Assembly: GCF_958298935.1 (NCBI RefSeq)
Contig: NC_084924.1
Span: forward strand, 29,981,819 to 30,045,818
Source of the DNA: Phragmites australis
Lineage: Eukaryota; Streptophyta; Magnoliopsida; Poales; Poaceae
Length of the DNA: 64,000 bases
Reading direction: 5' to 3'
The first letter of the stretch is position 1; each line of letters opens with the position of its first letter. The notes beneath the pieces are model-generated. The model was not told where the DNA came from. It saw only the letters and a list, made by a program, of their open reading frames with translations, and made no database searches. Of this stretch, positions 23,939 to 35,427 are shown one piece after another. A program made the translations under genes and the position numbers.

Positions 23939-24439
23939 ATGCTTAGTGATATTTGTTGGTCGAGATAATCTTATTGCTTCTTGTTCCTTACTCTTATGTA
24001 AATATCTGTGGCTGAAAAGAATTTAATTGAATGATAACCTACATCGTTTCTGTTTTCTTGACAACTCTCTAAATTGACAATGTATTTCCATGAGTTCTAT
24101 TTTCTCAACCATTTAATATGACATGGAGTTCATTTGATTAGATTATTCTAAATATAATAACTTAATTACTTCATTTGTGGTAAATTGTTTCTTCCTGGTG
24201 CAAATAATGTGTAGACGAATATGAGTTGGTGGGCTCTAAGACTGATCAATAGTAGTAGTTTTTAGTTTAATCTGCATAAAAGGGAGGGGTGATAAGGTGA
24301 GAAGGTGGCAATAAATTTCAACAACCTGGCAAAACAATAGGTACTTTGCGTAAATTAATGGATTGACCATTAGAGAGCACGATGAATGATCTACTTCTTC
24401 ATGGAAATCTGCTCGTAAGATTAAAATGGGTCCAAAATA
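23939..24439. other. AT-rich spacer between Helitron coding remnant and STN1 promoter
   Basis: No coding remnant recognised. The Helitron 3' end could lie here, but no hairpin followed by CTRR was obvious. Confidence 0.4.
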
Positions 24440-24850
24440 TCACTCGCTGATGGCTCACCATGACCTGGGCGCGCGGTTAGCTGGGCCCTTCATCCGTGGG
24501 TTGGCAAGGCCCATCCTGGTGACATAACGGGTCCACTGCGCCGCCTCCTTGCGCCGGCTCGCCTGGCCTGCCTCCCTGCGCCGCGCGGCGCGCTCTCCCG
24601 GCTGGCTCTCGGCTTCTCGAGCACCCGCGCTCGGTGCTCGCGTCCCCTCCCCTCCCTTCCCCTCGGCGGGGCGCGCGTCGTCACTCGGGTTCCCGGCAGC
24701 CACACGCTCTTCCCGCCGTGCACCAGCAACGCGCGGCGGTGGAAGATCGCCTCCCGCCTCGTCACTCGCTGACACCTACCACACCTGCTGGCTCCCTTAG
24801 ACCACCACCATCGCTGACACCTCTCCCATCAACTTGGTAATTAATTCTAG
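24440..24850 (+). promoter_or_regulatory. STN1 promoter and 5' UTR exon (inferred)
   Basis: A sharp rise in GC and CpG content against AT-rich surroundings. It contains site II/TCP-type motifs TGGGCCC (about 24482) and AAGGCCCATCC (about 24507), common upstream of plant replication and housekeeping genes. It ends at TCTAG/GTAAGTGG, a strong donor at 24851. The long open frames on both strands here are a composition effect. The transcription start is not determinable by eye. Confidence 0.5.
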
Positions 24851-25241
24851 GTAAGTGGACTCTTCCTTTCCCATTTTGTTCTCCGTTTCATCTGGTCATG
24901 TGTACGTTTCGTGTTGGTTTGGGGCTGGGGGATATTTGAGCTGCACTTTAGATGTTCGACGAAATAAGGGAACCAACCAACCAATCATATAAACTGAAAT
25001 TTTGTTGAGGGATCCACGGGACTAGTAATTACCTACTTAGGCATGAATGAGATAATCAATTTGCAATGCAGATCGTTCCGTGGGGTTAGGAGAGCAATCA
25101 AGGATGCTTGATATTACCTCAATACCTCTAGGTTTCATCATGTTTGTGCCTGTCTTGAGGAAATTTGTGATTTTATTCTGTTCGTTCTGTATGACAACAA
25201 CTGTGAAGCTCCAGTCACATATTTTTTTCTTAAATTCACAG
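24851..25241 (+). other. STN1 5'-UTR intron (inferred)
   Basis: Donor GTAAGT at 24851; acceptor TTAAATTCACAG ending at 25241 after a T-rich tract; the start codon follows two bases later. The 391-bp interval is AT-rich and non-coding. Inferred from splice signals only. Confidence 0.55.
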
Positions 25242-25242
25242 C

Positions 25243-25734
25243 ATGGACTCTCTTCATCTTGTGCACATCAAGATTCTGGCTGCTGACCTTCTCTCCCTAA
25301 CCGTACGGCACACTTCACCTCCTTCCTTTCTTCGCTGTGGACGCACGGTTGCTCGTGCTGAGCTTGTTGGGGTTGTGGTCTCGTGCGACCGAAGGGACAA
25401 GTTCCTCCGCTTTCTGGTCGATGATGGCACCGGCTGTGTGCCGTGCGTCCTGTGGCTGAACCACCAATATTTAAATGCTAACAATTCCTCCAGGGCATTA
25501 GAGTCTGATCCAACTGCAGAAATGGCATTAAAAATGTCAGAAGAAGTGCGTCTAGGCACTCTTTTGAGGGTCCGGGGCAGGATTGTCATGTACCGTGGCG
25601 CAATCCAGATTGCCGTAAGAGACGTGGTTCTGGAGAAGGACCCCAATGTGGAGGTGTTACATTGGTTACAATGTGTTCGCATGGCCAAGGAATGCTATGA
25701 TTTGCCACTGCATTCTGCTGGACGTGCCTCCTGA
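25243..25734 (+). CDS. STN1: CST complex subunit STN1 (single OB-fold telomere-capping protein)
   Basis: 163-residue intronless frame, intact from ATG to TGA and close to the ~160 residues of plant STN1. STN1 pairs with TEN1 and CTC1 in the CST complex, which protects chromosome ends and assists lagging-strand fill-in at telomeres. Recognisable features are the N-terminal HIKILAADLLSL, the OB-fold strands ARAELVGVVVSCDRRDKF and FLRFLVDDGTGCVPCVLW, GTLLRVRGRIVMYRGAIQI, and the C-terminal DPNVEVLHWLQCVRMAKECY, strongly conserved in plants. The OB-fold spans about residues 35-130. This start is chosen because it directly follows an intron acceptor and matches the family N-terminus. Neighbours are repeats; the Helitron upstream raises the possibility that this is a captured copy, though the frame is intact. 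Assignment is from remembered homologues. Confidence 0.9.
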   Translation: MDSLHLVHIKILAADLLSLTVRHTSPPSFLRCGRTVARAELVGVVVSCDRRDKFLRFLVDDGTGCVPCVLWLNHQYLNANNSSRALESDPTAEMALKMSEEVRLGTLLRVRGRIVMYRGAIQIAVRDVVLEKDPNVEVLHWLQCVRMAKECYDLPLHSAGRAS

Positions 25735-26470
25735 AAGGGGTTTATAGCCTCATTAATGAAATACACAAATGTTTATGTTGGTTGCGGGGAATTTACTTCG
25801 ATTTCCTTATTAGGTCTGTTTGCAATTGCATTAGTAGGTCTAATGCAGAGGCTTCTAGTGATCGAAGTCTGCATTTGGGACCAAGCATTGTCCATGGGCC
25901 CAAAGATGATTATGTGTATTATCTCTGCAGATGAAAGAAAAAAAAATATTATTTTGAGTTCTCAGTGTGCTTGCTTAAGTGGATGTTGACTCTGAATGGT
26001 ACTATGACTACTATCTCATTTTAGTTTTCTTTCAATGAAGTATGAGCTTGGGTAATCAATATGGATAATTCGCCTTGCAGGAAAACATGATAGATGGCTC
26101 CTGATCTAAGGATTCTGTACTCATGTTCCTCTAAGTCAATACGGCTTGCAATGATAATAAGGTTCAAGCTCCACCTGAAAGAAAATGCTTGTATAGGCAG
26201 AGCATTACAGCTTCTGAGGAACTTAGCAAGGCTCAAGCCAAGTGTGCAGCATCATCATCTCCCGATGTTAATGCCTATGGAGAGGAAAAGACCAAGCTTC
26301 TGGAAAGTGAGGAAGGAAGCCAAGATAAAGATGTATCTTATGACTTATGGTTACATACTACGGAGAAGACTACGGAGAAGTAAAAACTTCTGCACCATGT
26401 TCTACGAAGGTTTCCGCTGTCAGCAGTATTTCCAGTCTTGCCATTGGATGTATCATGTATGAGTGACAGG
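25735..26470 (+). other. STN1 3' flank with exon-like segment of unknown identity
   Basis: After the STN1 stop there is probable 3' UTR. At about 26090 an acceptor-like CCTTGCAG is followed by sequence that includes an open stretch 26189-26383 (EELSKAQAKCAASSSPDVNA and GEEKTKLLESEEGSQDKD). Codon composition there is exon-like, acidic and Ser-rich, but I do not recognise a family, and no clear donor or partner exon is seen. It could be a spliced 3' UTR exon, a gene fragment carried by the Helitron, or chance. Confidence 0.35.
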
Positions 26471-27400
26471 GCCCACATGTCATGGTCCGCAAGGGCACAC
26501 CAACTTTAACAAATCCAAGTTGAAGATGATTGTATGAATTTTCTAGTACTCAGACAATTCTGGTTTATGATTAGGTCTGAATGATTAGTGAATGCTAAAG
26601 AATGCTAAGTCAGGAAAAATCAAGAGGAATAGCTAGTGAAAGTACCGCTTTGATAATGAGTCATAAGATGATCGAAGTGAAGCTTCTGTGTTTGACATCG
26701 ACACTGAATCATCAGTGACTTCATCTTAATATTTGTCTAAAACCAGTTTGAGTTATATTTTCTTAGACATGGATGGTGGAAGTCGGAGGCACAAACGGGA
26801 GTACAAGATAAAGCACTAGAGATATGTTGCATCATTGTATGATCTGAATCAATATTGGTGTTCAATCTGATCTAGTGATCCTGATGATGAAGGTAGTGGA
26901 ATGAAGAGCAGAAAACAAATCCATAGGCCTTGATTCAATCTTGGAGAAAATTGGAAAATGTATTGAAAGTGTTTATCTATGAAGAATTTTGTAATTCACA
27001 ACATATGTCATTCATGTTGTTGACAATTAGTAAAGTCGATTATACTTATTTAAAGTATGTTACATATTCATCAACTGTGTATATCAAAAAGAATGACATG
27101 AGATTTCATACAGGTTTAGGTCTCCATTAGGATAATAACAATATGAAGTGCTGCCTTGATTAATCTCACGAGAAGATAATTATAATGGGTGTATGTTTAG
27201 TTTTACTTCTATGAATCTCAACAAGTTCTCTTGTATTTTAAATTCTGAAGCTACTGTCGGATAAATCTAATCGTGACTTGAATCTGATATGGATCTCAAT
27301 GGGTTGTTTTTGCTCTAATCCAACCTTGTATTGCTTTTGTTTGGCTCTGTGTGTGTGTGGGGGGGGGGGGGCTTGCCCTTCTGGCTTGCTCCTTCGACGT
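26471..27400. other. Intergenic, no recognised genes; (GT)n-G13 run
   Basis: AT-rich unique-looking sequence. At about 27348-27371 a short GT repeat runs into 13 consecutive G residues. Nothing else is supported. Confidence 0.5.
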
Positions 27401-28200
27401 GCCCCTCTTCTCCTTATATAGTTGGGTAAGGGAGGTGTACCATATCCAAAATCTCGAGTGTAACCTACCTGATTGTGTTGTCCAGAGGATTCTTTCCTAC
27501 TTTGAGATAATTTTTGTGTAGAACATTATGAACTGTCTGGAGTATTCGCACATGCCTTATTTACCTTATAGCGGTTATTAAGCCTACCGTGTAAGGTAAT
27601 AAATACATGTATGATACTATTCTATCCTTAGGATATATTGTATTTCAATTAATTCCTTAATTATTAATTATCAAATCCTCATCAGCTGCCCCCCCAACTC
27701 TGCTAAGAAAAAGGGCTTTCGGATTATACATAGTTGGGGATCTGACAATACTAGAACTCATCTAGTCGGGAATGGTTCTTGGCAAAAAATATTCTTCCTA
27801 GTTCGGGAATCATCTTCGACTGAATGGAACCTTTTCTGTTAGAGAATCTCCTCTAACCAAATAGAGTTCTACTCATAAAGGCCTACCTAGTCGGGAATTC
27901 CATTCGACAGCAGAAGCCCAAAGATTACCTTCTCTTTTACTATGTCCTTAGAGAATATCACATTAAATATGCACGACTTCTAAGGAGAGTTGATCTTGTT
28001 TCTAAAGGTTACTTCGAAGTTTGAAACTTATTAGTAAGTGAGAACGTCGGTGCCCATTACAGAACAGTTACCAAACCACTCTCCCTTACAAATAGGCGGG
28101 CAGCAAACATTATCTGTATTCATGTGCTCACATTCTCATACTTTTCACCTTCGAGCAAATCTTTTTCTCATTTCTTCAATCTCCAGCCCTTAAACCTCCA
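27401..28200 (+). repeat. Probable LTR/leader of a PF04195-type element
   Basis: It precedes the PF04195 remnant and contains three spaced copies of a CTAGTCGGGAAT-like motif (about 27762, 27799 and 27888), a pattern seen in grass gypsy-type LTRs. No termini or duplications were found. The call rests on position and motif only. Confidence 0.4.
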
Positions 28201-28760
28201 ATGGCATCTTTCAACAATGCGTGAACCACCTCGGAAACCTCGGATGCTCGTATTCAAAAGCTAGAAAAGGAATGATTGATTGCCCTCAAGAGTCTGATTC
28301 CTTGGAGGCAATAAGAGCTAGAAGAGTTTCTGACCTTGAACATTGGAGAGGTCGTATTGTTTGATCCCTTCTTTCATTGCAGCTTTAGTCTCCCTGCATC
28401 GAATTTTTTCAAATAAATCCTCAATTTCTATGGCATTGAGATCATCTTACCTCAACCCACTCCACTACAATGTTGAGCATCTTCACCCACCTCTATGAAT
28501 CCTTTGTGGGGGTGAAGCCGCTCGTGCTTCTCTTCCACTATTTCTACCAGTTGAAGTAGATTTTAGCTACAGGAGCTGCATGTTCCACTAGCTTCCGCCT
28601 TCGCTAGGGGCAATGAGTACATCGACATCATGATAAAGTCATTGTGGTCGAGATGGCATAAATAGTGGTTCTACTATGAGTGCCCTATCCTAGGCACGCT
28701 CGAGTACAATGTCGTCCATGCAAAATAAAGTGCAAACTGACAAGAACCTCTCGAGGTGAG
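28201..28760 (+). pseudogene. Decayed 'putative gypsy type transposon' (PF04195-like) domain
   Basis: ATG at 28201 (MASFNNA) soon meets a stop. Further on, in changing frames, GEVVLFDPFFHCSFSLPASN, ILNFYGIEI, IFTHLYESFVGVKPLVLLFH, NEYIDIMIKSLWSRWH and WFYYECP match the order of the PF04195 family associated with grass gypsy-like transposons. At least five stops and several frame changes. It is cut off near 28795, where chromovirus A LTR sequence begins. Confidence 0.65.
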
Positions 28761-28795
28761 CTAGCAACTCTAGGTACTCGTCAACTATATGCACA

Positions 28796-30525
28796 ATGCT
28801 CTTTTAATATTCAAGCAAGCATCATATGCACACTTTTCCATCGTTAGATTATTTATTCAATGCATTCTTGATTCGTTTATAGAGCGTTATGCCGATAGTC
28901 CAAGAGAGTGAAGGCGATGCCCATCTACCTGAGTTCTATGAGTGTTGCGTTGGGAGTATCAGGCCACCGCTGGAGCAGCAAGGCAAGCATCTAACCATAT
29001 TGCACCTTTGTTTGAATTGAATGGAGTCTAAATTGATAAGTTGTCTCTTATGCATCATTGCATGGTTAGCGAGTCGATATTGGGATTATATGGATAGAAC
29101 CTATATTGAATTGCATTACCTCTACCTTGAGTTATTGATTATTTGTATCCTTGTAGCCTTGATAACATTGTTGATGTCTAACTTAAGAGTTATTTGAAAT
29201 ACTTAGCATTGCATAGGACCCCGGTAGAAGTCAAGCGATGGTGCAACCATTGTTTGAGAGCTTAGGGCTTACTTGTTGTTTACAAATACAATAATGATAA
29301 TATGGGTTGTTTGAGATGTGAGAATGAGGCGAGATGTCTTTTGCACCGGAGGAGTTTCTCGGTGTAGTTCGGGAGAGGAACCCAGATGCCATAGACCGCT
29401 TGCATTATTTAAGCATCGTCCATTGTTGCAGTTGGCTCTAGCACTTTTCGTACTAACCACATGTTGATCTAATGGTAATATAACCCGAATACCTCTTTAT
29501 ATGTGATCATTTGGACTTGCACATCGATGGTATGAGCAGGCGGGCTTGTAGAGACACTTGTTGTTGCTCCGGGAGTTAACCTAAGTGTGCTCTGCACCGA
29601 GCGATGCTTAATTCAAATGGTTGGAGCTAACTGGAAAAGGTTGGCATGAGTACCCCCTTGGGTGAGCATGTGTGGTCACTCAAGGCGTATGGTCCTCAAG
29701 TCATGTGGGTAAAGTTGTACACCCTACATGGTGTAAGAACAATTTGAATTGCCGTGCACTCGGTCATGAGCATGCTTCTATCCATTTGCAACAGTCGTAG
29801 AGTTGTGAATGCGGGATGTGTGATATGGTTGGGTGAGACGGGTTTGAGATGGTTCATTTTACAGTTAAGTTCATGAGATGATTCCATTTACGTTTATATG
29901 CAAGTCGACGGTTACAAAGTATAAAGGTATAGGTGGTTAAGTATAGGTGCTGACACATAGGTGTTAAGGTTGCTTACGCATGTGAATTTACTTAACCTTG
30001 TGGCCTACTCCTTGCTAATGACTCAATGCATAATCCTTGGAGTCAGGTTAATATGCACCCATTATGGATTAAGTGTTGTGAGTACCTTTGTACTCACGAT
30101 GCTCTTTCAGGTTCTACGGGTGAGGAGGAGCTCGTTTTGGCAACTTCACGCCTGATGATGTAGGTGGCGGGAATGAGTAGTGCAAACTACTCGAGTGACG
30201 TGCTTTTGGATGGAGCCTAAGGGTATATGGCTTCACCTAGCTTTTGTTGTTCATAGTTGTTACCTTTCCGTTGTGTAGTTCTCTAATTTTTTGTTGCAAA
30301 TTATTGTAAATAATGATCCTATAAAAACTTGTAATATAATCTTAATTGCTCGTTCTTTCTTAAGCTTTGTTGTGATATATATGTTAGAAAGGCATGTGCT
30401 TTGATGTTGGGACAAAACACGTGTTGGGACTACTCGGATGATATTCCGATTAATCATCATGGTCGTGATTAAGTAAATGACTATCTTGATGACTAATTGG
30501 AATACTATTTAGTTGGTTTCTCACA
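28796..30525 (+). mobile_element. Chromovirus A 5' LTR (5'-truncated)
   Basis: It aligns with the 3' LTR pieces: 28798 onward matches 38431 onward, and 29948-30525 matches 56452-57036. The left ~1 kb of the LTR (equivalent of 37401-38430) is missing. It ends in TTTCTCACA, with the PBS 3 bp later. In the stretch I compared by eye the two LTRs differ at roughly one base in ten, indicating an old insertion. Confidence 0.85.
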
Positions 30526-30528
30526 ACA

Positions 30529-30541
30529 TGGTATCAGAACT
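30529..30541 (+). other. Primer binding site of chromovirus A (tRNA-iMet)
   Basis: TGGTATCAGAACT lies just inside the 5' LTR end. It matches the 3' end complement of initiator-Met tRNA (TGGTATCAGAGC) except at one position. Confidence 0.85.
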
Positions 30542-31063
30542 TAGTTTAATGAAGTAGCTAAAAATACTGAAAACGTGGGTAGTAAAGTGTCAAATCCACT
30601 AAAACAACCCGTAAAGTTTCTTGTGTACCTCCTCTTGCTAATATGCCTAAATTTGCTATATTATGCCTCTAAGTGTATTGTATTCAGACACGTATCGAAG
30701 TAAATGTCGTGGTTGATGAATCAAATCACTTTTATAGTTGGAAGGGTTCGTTGTGTGTGGAAAGCGGTGGCACGGACTGCTGCTGGTGCCAAACTCTCAG
30801 TAGTCTGACTGCCAGGTAGCAGTCTGATCACTAATGCCCGTGGTCTGACCGCCAGGTGGTGGTCTAACCACTGACACTTGCACATAATGTGTTGTGAGTT
30901 GTGAGCTAGCTACGTTCTCGCATATGTTGCACTACACTTTTGATCATGCATTCTCCTTATATTATGATGCTCTAGTGTGCATCATTTGATTTGGTTTGAT
31001 CAGTGCCATTTCCATCAAGTCAGAGTTTAACCTTTCACCATTTTTCTTTCTGCTATTTCTAAT
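30542..31063 (+). repeat. Chromovirus A leader with GTCTGACCGCCAGG-type motifs
   Basis: Untranslated leader between PBS and gag. At 30795-30885 it carries repeated GTCTGA(C/T)..CCAGG units, the same motif family found in the 3' LTR and upstream of it (37100-38340). No gene. Confidence 0.6.
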
Positions 31064-32280
31064 ATGATGAGAACCCGCCAAAGTCTGGGGGATCTTCTTG
31101 AGGGTTCCAATAAGAATAACCCCGTACCGCCTCCACCATTGAGTATGATGTATGTCCTAATGCAAATAGAATGAAACCATCAAGCTCAGATGATGCTCCT
31201 CGAAGCTCTCGTGCGTAACACGGCCCATCAAGGAGGAGGTGGAGCCGGATGCTGGGATGACTTCTCAAATTTCCTTAGGACTCAGCCGCCCACTTTCACA
31301 CTAGCTGAGTATCCTCTCGATGCTGACCACTAGCTCCAAACCATCGAGCAGAAGCTTGCGCTTCTCCATTGTGAGGACCACGAGAAGGCTCTCTTCGTCA
31401 CCCATCAGCTTCATGTGTTGCTGGCATGTGGTGGTCCAATTTTCTAGCCATGCACGCTGCCAACCACCGGGTGTCCTGGGCAGAGTTTCGCCAAGCTTTT
31501 CGTGATTATCATATTCCCAAGGGGATTATGGAGATCAAAAGGTGGGACTTTCTGGACCTCAAGCAGGGTGGCAGGTCTGTGATGGAGTATGTGCAAGTGT
31601 TCAACCACCTTGCATAGTATGCACCGGAAGAGGTCAACACCGACGAGCAAAAGTAATAGCACTTTGTGAATGGTCTCTCTTCCAAGATGCAAGACCGCTT
31701 GTTGGCTCATGAATTCGCCGACTTCAACAAGCTAGTGAGCACCTCCCTCATGGTTGAGTTCAAGATGATGAACCACCAGGAGGAAAAGAAGCGCAAGAGG
31801 GTTCTGACACTTTCCATAGGCGATACCTCTCAACGTACACGGATGGAGAGTCAACCTCCTCCATCTCACATGTCGGTTTCGACTACTCCACGACCAATGT
31901 GGATAGTGTGATGCTCATCTTTCTCCACTCTGCAAGGGTATCCTTCAAGACCCATCGATTCTCAAGGAAGTGTGACAAGTGGCCCGGCGGCCCATGTTAC
32001 AATTGTGGGCACATAGGGCACTTTGCGCGGGAATGTCCTTTCCTGAAACATGGAGCCACGGTGATCGCCCCAAGGCCACCACTACCCGTGCCCTCCTCTC
32101 ATCAAGTCTCGAAGGCTGTGCAAGTCCCCAAGCATGATCGAGTCAACTACACCACTACTGAGAAAGCTCATGAGGGTGTCAACGTATTGATGGGTACGTT
32201 GCTTGTGAAGTCTAATTCTATCATCGTTCCTACAGTCGTTTTTTTTATTCTGGGGCTTCTCACTCTTTCATAACGAGGAG
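31064..32280 (+). pseudogene. Chromovirus A Gag (capsid/nucleocapsid), broken
   Basis: It starts MMRTRQSLGDLLEG at 31064. The Retrotrans_gag core is seen as AANHRVSWAEFRQAFRDYH, IMEIKRWDFLDLKQGGRSVM and EFADFNKLVSTSLMVEFK. The nucleocapsid zinc knuckle is CYNCGHIGHFARECP (31995-32036), a complete C-x2-C-x4-H-x4-C. There is a frame change between 31300 and 31430. TAG at 31615 sits at a Gln position, and further stops follow at about 31654. Gag would package the genomic RNA; this copy cannot make a full protein. Confidence 0.82.
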
Positions 32281-35200
32281 TTATAATTAGTGTCATGAGC
32301 TAGAAGTTAGCGCTACCACTGCACCTTATCTCATAGAAGCACCCAGAGCCAGTATGTTTATCAATCAATATGTGTCCAAAGCATCGGTTGTGGTCAACTA
32401 GATATCCCTCTTTGCAAATTTGTTGGTAATTGACTCCAAAGGGGTAGACATCATATTGGGAATGAATTGGCTCACCAAGAATAAGTTTGTCATTGATTGT
32501 GCTCAGCGGACCATCACCCTTAATGTTCTGTCCGACCCCCAAACTCATTTGAAGCTTAAGGATGTCTATCCTTGTCTTTATGCCTTGAAGGTTGTCACAG
32601 TCACAGATCTTCTAAACATTCCTGTCATGTGTGAGTTCACTGATGTCTTCCCAGAGGAATTGCCAGGAATGCCACCCGACAGAGTAGTAGAATTCTCTAT
32701 TGATCTCTTGCCTAGTATGGCCCTAATTTCGAAGAGGTCTTATTGGATGTCACCAAATGAACTAGCAGAATTGAAGAAGTAGCTTCAGAAGTTGCTCTCA
32801 AAGGGTTTCATCTATCCGAGCTCCTCACCTTGGGGATGCCCGATGCTCTTTGTGAAGAAAAATGACCAAACTCTTCGGATGTGTGTTGATTACCATCCGT
32901 TGAATGAGGTCACCATCAAGAATAAGTATCCAATTTCTTGGATTGATATTCTGTTTGATCAATTGACCGGTGCTCGGGTTTTCTCTAAAATTGATTGAGA
33001 TTGGGCTATCACCAAATCAAGATTCGACCAGAGGATATTCCAAAGACGGCCTTCTCTACCCATTACGACCTTTATGAGTTCACCATCATGTACTTCGGAT
33101 TGACTAATGCATCAGCGTTCTTCATGTATCTGATGAACATAGTCTTCATGGAGAAACTCAACAAGTTTGTTGTGGTTTTCATTGACGATATTCTCATATA
33201 CTCCAAGACTGAAGAAGAACATTCTGAGCATCTCTGTGTTGTTCTTGGCCAACTTCGAGATCACCAACTCTATGCCAAGTTCAGCAAGTGCAAGTTCTGG
33301 CTCAAATTTGTTGCTTTTCTAGGGCATGTTCTATCTAAGAATAGTGTTGCCATTGATCCAAGCAAAGTGCAAGAAGTCCTCAATTGGGTTCAACCCAACA
33401 ATGTTACTAACATCCAAAGTTTTCTTGGACTTACGGGTTATTACCGCCGATTCATCGAGAACTTCTCAAAAATCTCCAAGCCTATGACTGAGCTGTTGAA
33501 GCAAGGGAGTGTTTTCGAGTGGTCAAATAAGTGCGAGTCAGCTTTCTAGACCTTTAAGAAACTGTTCATGACCACTTCTGTTCTTGCTTAGCCTGATGTG
33601 GACAAGGATTTTGACTTCTATTACAATGCTTTCCGTATAGGCCTCGGATGTGTCCTCATGCAAGAAGACCGAGTTGTGGCATATGCTTCATGCCAACTGA
33701 AGTGCCATGAGGAAAACTATCCAACCCATGACTTAGTACTTACGGTAGTTGTGCATGCACTGAAGATTGACGCCACTATCTGATATTAAAATCTGTGTCG
33801 TATCTATATGGACCACAAAAGTCTCAAATACATCTTCACTCAAGCTGATATGAACATGAGACAGAGAAGATGGCTCGAGTTAATTAAGGATTATGAGCTG
33901 AAAGTGCATTATCATCCCAGTAAGATAAATGTGGTCACCGATGCATTGAGTCAAAAGGCTCGATGTAATTGTCTTATGGTCAAGCCTGAAAAGGCCACAC
34001 TTTGTGATGATTTTTGGAGACTTGGACTCGAAATGGTCCCGAAGAGATTTCTTGTGAACTTGGAGATCAAATCCACCCTCCTGGATGAGATCAAAGAAGC
34101 TCAGAAGCATGACAAGGGCATGGTCCGGATCCAAGAGAAAATGAAGGAAGGAAAGGCTGCATATTTTTCTAAGGATGATGAGGGTGTCCTATGGTTTAAG
34201 AATAGACTAGTTGTTCTGAAGGTTGAGGCACCGAGGAAGAAGATTCTGGATGAATTTCATGATACTTTATTGTCTATTCATCCGGGAAGTACCAAAATAT
34301 ACCAAGACTTCAAGCCAAGATTCTGGTGGACTTGCATGAAGTGAGAAATTGCTCAATATGTTGCTAAGTGTGATGTCTACCAAAGAGTGAAGGCCGAGCA
34401 TCTTAAGCTAGATGGTACACTCCAACCTTTGCCTATTCCCTCCTGGAAGTGGGAGGAGATCGGAATGGACTTCATTACCGGATTGCTGAAGACCTCCCAT
34501 GGATATGACTCAATCTGGGTCATCGTGGACCGGTTGACAAAGTTCACTCATTTCTTTCTTATCAAGATCATGTATTCGGTCAAAAAAATATGCGGAGTTA
34601 TACCTCACTCGAATTGTTTGTCTTCATGGGATTCCGAAGAAAATCATCTTCGATCAAGGCACTTGGTTTACCTCACATTTCTGGAGGCGCCTTCATAAAG
34701 GTATGGGAACCGAGCTTTTTCATAGCACCGCCTACCACCCTCAAACCGATGGTCAAACCGAGAGGGTGAATCAGGTTCTAGAAGATATGTTGCGAGCTTG
34801 TGCTCTCACATATGGGAAGAAGTGAGAAATTTACTTACCATTCGCCGAGTTCTCCTACAACAACAGTTATTAGTCAAGCATTTCAATGTTGCCATTTGAA
34901 ACTCTTTATGGCTGAAGATACAGAATGCCGTTGAATTGGTCTGAATCCCACGAAAGGGCTGTTCTAGGCCTAAATTTGGTCAAAAAGGCAGAAGAGCATG
35001 TTCTAGTTGTTCACAAGTGTCTCCTCACAGCTCAGTCTCGACAGATGAACTATGCAGACCATCACTGATGAGAACTTTTGTTTGATGTTGGGGACTTTGT
35101 ATATCTCAAGGTGTCGCCTCTTAAAGCGGTTTGATGCTTTTGAGTCCGAGGGAAGTTGGTGCCTCGCTATGTAGGGTCTTTCCAAATCATTGCTCTTCGT

Positions 35201-35427
35201 GGAGAGGTGGCCTACCAATTGGACTGGCCTCCATCCCTCTCCATTATTCACAATGTGTTCCACGTTTTGCAACGAAAGAAATGCCTTCGAGTTCCAACCG
35301 AAGTCATTGAAGTTGCAAATCAAGAATTGCAACTGGATGTCTCATATTGTGAGTGACCAATTTGAATCTTGGATGAACCGGAACATAAGACCCGATGGCA
35401 CTCTATAAAATTCATCAAAGTCCAATG
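32281..35427 (+). pseudogene. Chromovirus A Pol (protease, RT, RNase H, integrase), broken
   Basis: The protease region before about 32500 is frameshifted around a poly-T run (SGASHSF) with the catalytic Asp apparently lost. Reverse transcriptase at 32600-33550 shows [26 protein letters not shown] and the catalytic [10 protein letters not shown]. RNase H follows ([23 protein letters not shown]), then the integrase HHCC finger (LSIHPGSTKIYQDF...CDVYQR) and DDE core (MDFITGLLKTSHGYDSIWV; YHPQTDGQTERVNQ). Stops include TAG at 32780, 33547, 33589 and 34871 at Gln positions, and TGA at 34342 at an Arg position. Order and motifs indicate Tekay/Del-type Ty3-gypsy. The chromodomain end is displaced to 36896. 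Confidence 0.87.

Noticed and set aside
24455..24800. Overlapping long frames on both strands, Arg/Ala/Pro-rich
   Set aside because: GC-rich promoter/5' UTR composition; no family match and frames open in both directions.
27401..28760. 27.4-28.8 kb and 57.0-58.4 kb as two halves of one element split by chromovirus A
   Set aside because: Both sides have their own TATA-like/start region rather than complementary halves, so a simple split does not fit.
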